Positions 13,852-17,865 of a stretch of DNA of 17,865 bases are shown here, in pieces (the first letter of the stretch is position 1; every line of letters starts with the position of its first letter). The stretch comes from Holophagaceae bacterium (GTDB lineage: Bacteria; Acidobacteriota; Holophagae; Holophagales; Holophagaceae): the NCBI GenBank assembly GCA_025355915.1, contig JANXYT010000380.1, positions 1-17,865 of the forward strand. The letters are read 5' to 3'. Under the pieces are notes generated by a model, which was not told the origin of the DNA, made no database searches, and saw only the letters and a list, made by a program, of their open reading frames with translations. Position numbers and translations under genes: made by a program.

Positions 13852-16221
13852 TTCAATACCCGTGCAAATGAGATTCTGCTCAAGCTGGTCTATTACGGGC
13901 CGGGCCTATCGGGCAAGACGACCAACCTGCAGTCCCTGCATGCGATGTGTTCGGATACGCAGCGGGGTGAGATGTTTTCCGTCAACACCCAGGAGGATCG
14001 CACCCTCTTCTTCGACCTGCTCCCCATCAATCTGGGCTACATCTATGGGAACGCCATCCACCTGCAGATCTACACAGTGCCAGGCCAGGTGCAGTACGAC
14101 GCCAGCCGTCGCGTGGTGCTGGGCGGGGCCGATGGCGTGATCTTCGTAGCGGATTCCAGCGAAGCCAAGATGCAGGACAACGTGGATTCGCTGTCGAACC
14201 TGTACCACAACCTCAACGCGAACCGCCTGAACATCAAACAGATTCCCTTCGTCTTGCAGTACAACAAGCGGGATCTGCCGGACGCCATGGCCGTGGGCGT
14301 CATGAACCGCCGCCTGAATTTCCGCAGCGTCCCCTATTTCGAGTCGGTGGCCAACCGGGGCCCCGGCGTGCTGGACACCTTCCTGTCGATCACGCGCGAG
14401 ACGGTGAGTTACACCTTCAAGAAGTACCACCTGGACAAGAAGATCAAGGACTTCGACGAGATGCTGAATCTCATCGAGTCCAACGTGCGTACCAGCATGC
14501 GGGAGCTTCCCCCCCGCGAGGACGCGCCCTTGTTGCCTGCGGGGGAGACGACTATCCTGCGGCACGGCAATGTGAGTGTCGCCGATCTGGTGCCCGGGAA
14601 GGTCGCGGATGCTCAGGACCTGTTGGAAGACGCCCTCAAGTCCAACATGGAGACGGCCCGGCTCTACTCCGAGCTGAAGCAGGCCAAGGAGACGCTGGAA
14701 AAGAAGACCGAGGAACTGAGCCAGCTCTATTCCCAGCTCGACCGGGCCAATCAGGACAACCTGAAGACCCGGAAGTACCTGGAAGGCCTGGTGCAAAACA
14801 TCGGCGAGGCGGTCATCTCTTTTTCGCCAGAGGGAAAGATCCTCACCTGGAACGTGGCGGCAGAGCGCATCTTCGGGTACGCCCGGCCGGAGATCGTGGG
14901 CCGAAGCATGGCTCAACTGACGCCGGATACTCTGCTGGGCGAACTGGACCGGGTGGCCCAGCAGGTGGGACGGGGCCAGGTCATCCGGGACATGGTCACC
15001 ACGCGGCTGCGCAAGGGTGGAGTCGCCTTTCCGGCCAGCATCACCTATGCGCCGGTCCGGGGCGGCGACGACCGGATTCTGGCCTTTTCGGCCCTGGTGC
15101 GCGATACCAGCGATCAGAGGAACCTGGAAGACCGGCTGGTCCATTCCCAAAAGCATGAAGCGCTCGGCCGTCTGGTTCCCTCGCTGTTCCACGAGGTGTC
15201 CAACCGGCTCACGCCGGTGCTTTTGGAGTCGCGCCTGCTATCTGAATCGGCCATGGATCCTCATCAAGCTGAACAGGCGGCGCGACTGGTGAAGGCCGTC
15301 GAGTCCGTCCAGAGCCTGCTGCAGCCCCTGCAGACCGTCCTGAATCCTCCCAGGCCGAGGCCGCTGCCCGCGCAGCTGAACCGGCTGGTCCAGGAGGCGG
15401 TGGCTTGCGTGGAGGCCAAGGCCCAGCGGATGGGCGTCACGGTGGAGCTGAACCTGGATGCCTCTCTGCCGGAAACCGCCTTTGATGCTGGGCAGATGGT
15501 CCAGGCCCTCGCCCACCTTCTGCAGAATGGCCTTCACGCCATGACCCTCAGCCCGGTCAAGCGTCTGCGGGTGGCGACCCGGATGTCTGGCGACAACTTG
15601 CAGGTGGTGGTCCAGGATACGGGCACTGCCTACACAGAGGCCCAGCAGGCCGAGATGTTCGATCCAGCCAGCGCCACCACCACGGATGCGCTGGGCCTGC
15701 CCATCGCCGACATCATCGCCCGCCAGCACGGCGGCCGCCTCAGTGCCCGTAGCCAGGAAGGCATGGGGAACGCCTTCCTGATGGACCTGCCCCTCGTCAT
15801 GGCCGTCGTGGCTCCCACGGTCATCCCCCCCGTGGGGCTGAAGGGGGCCAAGGTCCTGGTGGTGGATGACGAAACCTTTCTGCTGGAGTGCCTCGTGGAT
15901 GCCCTTGGCACCTGGGGCATGGAGGTCACCGCCAGCACCCGGGGCGATGAGGCCATCCAGAAATTGGAGGCTGGTACGTTCGATCTGATCGTGTCCGACA
16001 TCCGGATGCCGGGCCTGTCGGGGGTCGAACTGTACGATTGGCTGAAGACCGAGCGCCCCGCCATGACGCAGCGAATCCTGTACACCACGGGCGATTCGTT
16101 CGATGTGAAGACGCGGGAGTTTCTGGAATCGAGCCAGGTGCCCTACCTGGGTAAGCCTTTCGATCTAAAGCAGCTCAAGCAAAGTCTCGAGCGGTTGCTA
16201 GAGACTCCGGTCCAGGCGTAG
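13843..16221 (+). CDS. MglA-like GTPase fused to PAS, histidine-kinase-like core and receiver (792 aa)
   Basis: Residues 1-195 are an MglA-family Ras-like GTPase. The P-loop is GPGLSGKTT (19-27), R53 in EDRTLFFD sits at the position of the M. xanthus MglA arginine finger, the MglA-type G3 is TVPGQVQY (78-85, Gln82), and the base-recognition loop is NKRD (141-144). Residues 196-315 are helical with a coiled coil (262-312). A PAS domain spans about 316-425 (NIGEAVISFSPEGKILTWN). The H-box SLFHEVSNRLTPVL has His450. The ATPase region keeps the N-box Asn (LLQNGLHAM, N562) but has DTGTA and DALGLP where DxGxG and GxGxG are normal, so ATP binding may be weak. The C-terminal receiver (668-788) is complete: D675-D676, D719 in VSDIRMPG, T749, K771. 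It has no membrane segment and is thus cytoplasmic. No MglB (GTPase-activating protein) gene is in the window. No Shine-Dalgarno is clear; ATG 13843 gives the exact MglA N terminus. Confidence 0.92.
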   Translation: MVQFNTRANEILLKLVYYGPGLSGKTTNLQSLHAMCSDTQRGEMFSVNTQEDRTLFFDLLPINLGYIYGNAIHLQIYTVPGQVQYDASRRVVLGGADGVIFVADSSEAKMQDNVDSLSNLYHNLNANRLNIKQIPFVLQYNKRDLPDAMAVGVMNRRLNFRSVPYFESVANRGPGVLDTFLSITRETVSYTFKKYHLDKKIKDFDEMLNLIESNVRTSMRELPPREDAPLLPAGETTILRHGNVSVADLVPGKVADAQDLLEDALKSNMETARLYSELKQAKETLEKKTEELSQLYSQLDRANQDNLKTRKYLEGLVQNIGEAVISFSPEGKILTWNVAAERIFGYARPEIVGRSMAQLTPDTLLGELDRVAQQVGRGQVIRDMVTTRLRKGGVAFPASITYAPVRGGDDRILAFSALVRDTSDQRNLEDRLVHSQKHEALGRLVPSLFHEVSNRLTPVLLESRLLSESAMDPHQAEQAARLVKAVESVQSLLQPLQTVLNPPRPRPLPAQLNRLVQEAVACVEAKAQRMGVTVELNLDASLPETAFDAGQMVQALAHLLQNGLHAMTLSPVKRLRVATRMSGDNLQVVVQDTGTAYTEAQQAEMFDPASATTTDALGLPIADIIARQHGGRLSARSQEGMGNAFLMDLPLVMAVVAPTVIPPVGLKGAKVLVVDDETFLLECLVDALGTWGMEVTASTRGDEAIQKLEAGTFDLIVSDIRMPGLSGVELYDWLKTERPAMTQRILYTTGDSFDVKTREFLESSQVPYLGKPFDLKQLKQSLERLLETPVQA

Positions 16222-16235
16222 GGTTGTCCCCTACG
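16217..16235 (+). other. Hairpin spanning the stop codon of the GTPase-kinase gene
   Basis: CGTAGGG (16217-16223) and CCCTACG (16229-16235) form a perfect 7-base stem with a 5-base loop, and the TAG stop lies in the left arm. No T-run follows. The next gene starts 43 bases further on, so this could partially separate the two genes or protect the mRNA end. CATAAT at 16237-16242 just after it is a possible -10 box, without a matching -35. Confidence 0.35.
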
Positions 16236-16278
16236 GCATAATGGGGGCATCCACAGCACCCTCACCGAGGAGTCTTCC

Positions 16279-17421
16279 ATGCAGCGAAGTTGGGTCATGG
16301 CCATCATCCTGGCCTCGGGCCTCCTGGCCCAAACGCCACCTCCCGCACCACCGCCTGCTCCGGCCCCGGCGTCTGTGCCCGAGCCCAAACCCGCAGACGT
16401 GAAACCCGAGATCCCGGCCCTGCCCAAGGTGGACGAGCCGAAGCCCGCCGCGGAGAAGGCTCTCGAGTCCAGGGCTTTCGACCAGCTCCGGCCCACGCAG
16501 CGCAAGATGGCTTACACCCTGCACCGGGCCGCCCTGTCCGCCCATGAGTTGGGGTACTACCGAAGCCATCCCAAGACCATCGAGGTGCGCGATGCGTTGG
16601 AAGCGCTGCTGGAGGCCAAGCTGTACATCCCGGAAAAGGCCCAAACGGGCCTCCCCGCGGTGGAAACTTACCTGGTGAAGCTCCGGGCCAACCATGGTCT
16701 CTATGATGCCGAGGGGAAGAAGGTCCTGCTCGAAAGCACCTGGAAGGAGCTGCAGGCCGCTGCCCGCACCGCCGCCAAGACGGGCCCCATGGGGCTGGAA
16801 CCGCGACTGCTCAAGCTCAAGGGCCTGCTTTTCGACGCCAAGGTGGACGCCGTCGCGCCCAGTTTTGCCGAACCCGAAGCGCCTGCCCCCAGCAAGAAAG
16901 GCAAGAAGGCCAAGGCCGTGAAGGGCCCCAAGGCCCCCGAGGGCTTCGCAAGCCAGAAGGCCATCGCCGCGCTGTGGGTGAAACGCTCCCAGGCCTGGAT
17001 CGAGAACACCCCTCAAGAGGTCGAAATCAAGGGGGAGAAGAAGACCCGCCGCCTCCCTGATCCCTCACAAACCAAGGCTCTCAACGATCTGCTGGTGTGG
17101 CTCGATAAGGATGACCTCGAGCTGCTCCGCGACCCCGGCTTCGGCTGGCTGGACCTGCGTCGCCTGGGTGCGACGCCCGGCGCCGGCCTGATGGCCCGGG
17201 CCGGAGACATCGCCGCGGCGAAGGCCCCCGAAGGCGCCGCTGGAGAGTTGGTCCTTCTGCCCACTTTTGAGCCCGTACTCGGCGACAGCAAGTTCATCAA
17301 GGGCGAAGAGAAGCGGAGTGTCCTCGTCGAGGTGAAACAGGGTGCCCCCGCCGCCAACCTCACCGACCAGATGGCGGCCTTCGAGAAGCTGGGTCGCAGC
17401 CGGGAGATCGAGGTCAAATAA
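16279..17421 (+). CDS. Exported protein of unknown function with Pro/Ala-rich linker (380 aa)
   Basis: An N-terminal signal peptide (MQRSWVMAIILASGLLAQ, cut near A17) is followed by a Pro/Ala/Lys linker (about 19-60), common in periplasmic proteins tethered near the wall. A helical domain spans about 65-190 (LRPTQRKMAYTLHRAALSAHE, then YLVKLRANHGLYDAEGKKVL). A Lys/Ala/Pro-rich spacer follows (about 205-225), then a C-terminal domain of about 150 residues (KAIAALWVKRSQAWIENTP, FGWLDLRRLGATPGAGL). The segment 68-175 faintly recalls the N-terminal part of M49 dipeptidyl peptidase III, but the HELLGH zinc motif is absent, so no peptidase activity is proposed. The start has GAGGAG (16267-16272) six bases upstream. 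It follows the GTPase-kinase gene by 57 bases in the same direction and may share its transcript. Confidence 0.8.
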   Translation: MQRSWVMAIILASGLLAQTPPPAPPPAPAPASVPEPKPADVKPEIPALPKVDEPKPAAEKALESRAFDQLRPTQRKMAYTLHRAALSAHELGYYRSHPKTIEVRDALEALLEAKLYIPEKAQTGLPAVETYLVKLRANHGLYDAEGKKVLLESTWKELQAAARTAAKTGPMGLEPRLLKLKGLLFDAKVDAVAPSFAEPEAPAPSKKGKKAKAVKGPKAPEGFASQKAIAALWVKRSQAWIENTPQEVEIKGEKKTRRLPDPSQTKALNDLLVWLDKDDLELLRDPGFGWLDLRRLGATPGAGLMARAGDIAAAKAPEGAAGELVLLPTFEPVLGDSKFIKGEEKRSVLVEVKQGAPAANLTDQMAAFEKLGRSREIEVK

Positions 17422-17440
17422 CCTCGCGGACAGCCGCATG

Positions 17441-17470
17441 AACGGGGTGCCCATGGCACCCCGTTTTTTT
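17441..17470 (+). terminator. Intrinsic terminator after the exported protein gene
   Basis: An 11-base perfect stem, AACGGGGTGCC (17441-17451) with GGCACCCCGTT (17455-17465), has a 3-base loop. It runs directly into seven T residues (17464-17470). It lies 19 bases after the stop codon at 17421. This is the clearest terminator in the window. Confidence 0.92.
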
Positions 17471-17816
17471 GGCGCAAGGCCGGGTATTTGGGCTGACTCA
17501 CGCCCAGTTGAAGGCCCTCGGGGGGTGGGGCCCGAAGCTCGAGCGAAGGAGGCAGATCCTTCCGGGTCAGAAGCTGGCTCCGGGAATCCAAAGGGCTGGT
17601 GCGAAACGAGGCCGCCAAGCATGGGGGCAGGGCCCTACCCCCCAGGCCCGGCGAGTGGCATAAAAACGATCCTGGATACTCCCTTCCGATGGCGGCCTGA
17701 CGTAAAAAACCTATTCTTTCGCGTAGAACCCATTTCAAAAGCGGGTTTTCTGGACTCCGTTCCGGAAACACGACGGTTTCGTCTGTCGGCGAGAACCGGG
17801 AAGACCAGGAGACAGC
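17471..17816. other. 346-bp intergenic region with no supported gene
   Basis: Short open frames exist on both strands but none has a good start signal or recognisable protein. Small inverted words are present, for example TGGGGG (17622-17627) with CCCCCA (17639-17644). An A/T-richer patch at about 17655-17745 is where the promoter of the last gene is expected, though no box pair is convincing. The length and GC-rich structure of the leader leave room for a regulatory RNA, but I match it to no known riboswitch or tRNA. Confidence 0.4.
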
Positions 17817-17865
17817 ATGATGAAGGCAGCTCTGGTGGTGGCGCTCGGCGGGTTTCTGGCAGGGA
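17817..17865 (+). CDS. Start of an exported protein (cut by window end)
   Basis: Only 16 codons are visible: MMKAALVVALGGFLAG, a typical signal-peptide beginning with one Lys then a hydrophobic run. AGGAG (17807-17811) lies 5 bases before the first ATG (17817) and 8 before the second (17820), so the second Met may be the real start. It is preceded by a strong terminator and a long leader, so it is an independent transcription unit. Nothing can be said of its function. Confidence 0.65.
   Translation, partial: MMKAALVVALGGFLAG

Noticed and set aside
17471..17816. Riboswitch or tRNA in the long leader of the last gene
   Set aside because: No cloverleaf, T-loop GTTCRAATC or known riboswitch core could be matched by eye; a covariance-model search would be needed to decide.

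Overview
This is a GC-rich bacterial chromosomal window with tightly packed genes on both strands. It has no phage, insertion sequence, CRISPR array, rRNA or tRNA that I can recognise. The gene set suggests a diderm soil or sediment bacterium: the uppS-cdsA-dxr-rseP envelope-lipid operon, an MglA-type GTPase, LytS/LytTR signalling, and many small secreted proteins. My best guess is an Acidobacteriota lineage near Holophaga/Geothrix. That is inference from gene content and style; no marker in the window proves it.

Left part (1-5432). A partial rsmE (rRNA methyltransferase) runs off the left edge on the minus strand. It is divergent from a small, basic exported protein. A TerC-family membrane protein follows and overlaps ribF (FAD synthesis). 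Next come a minus-strand 66-residue orphan protein with a textbook sigma-70 promoter, an Arg/Tyr-rich exported protein, and a hexapeptide-repeat acetyltransferase. The last is divergent from a MarC-family membrane protein, and the gap between them holds a 161-bp inverted repeat.

Middle (5433-9710). A 344-bp gap between convergent marC and a glutathione-peroxidase-like gene is filled by nested inverted repeats. Divergent from the peroxidase is a LytS-type histidine kinase that overlaps a LytTR response regulator by 4 bp. A membrane PAS histidine kinase of the HDxxN type follows.

Right part (9717-17865). The minus-strand operon uppS-cdsA-dxr-rseP has near-overlapping junctions. It converges on the PAS kinase with a 6-bp gap. 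Its upstream end is unusual. The first ten codons of uppS are present twice, 107 bp apart, differing only at synonymous third positions. A palindrome lies between the copies, and the upstream copy forms a short leader reading frame that ends inside the uppS start codon.

Divergent from uppS is the most unusual gene: a 792-residue chain joining an MglA/Ras-like GTPase, a coiled coil, a PAS domain, a histidine-kinase-like core and a C-terminal receiver. An exported protein of unknown function follows and ends at a strong intrinsic terminator. The window closes with the first codons of another exported protein.
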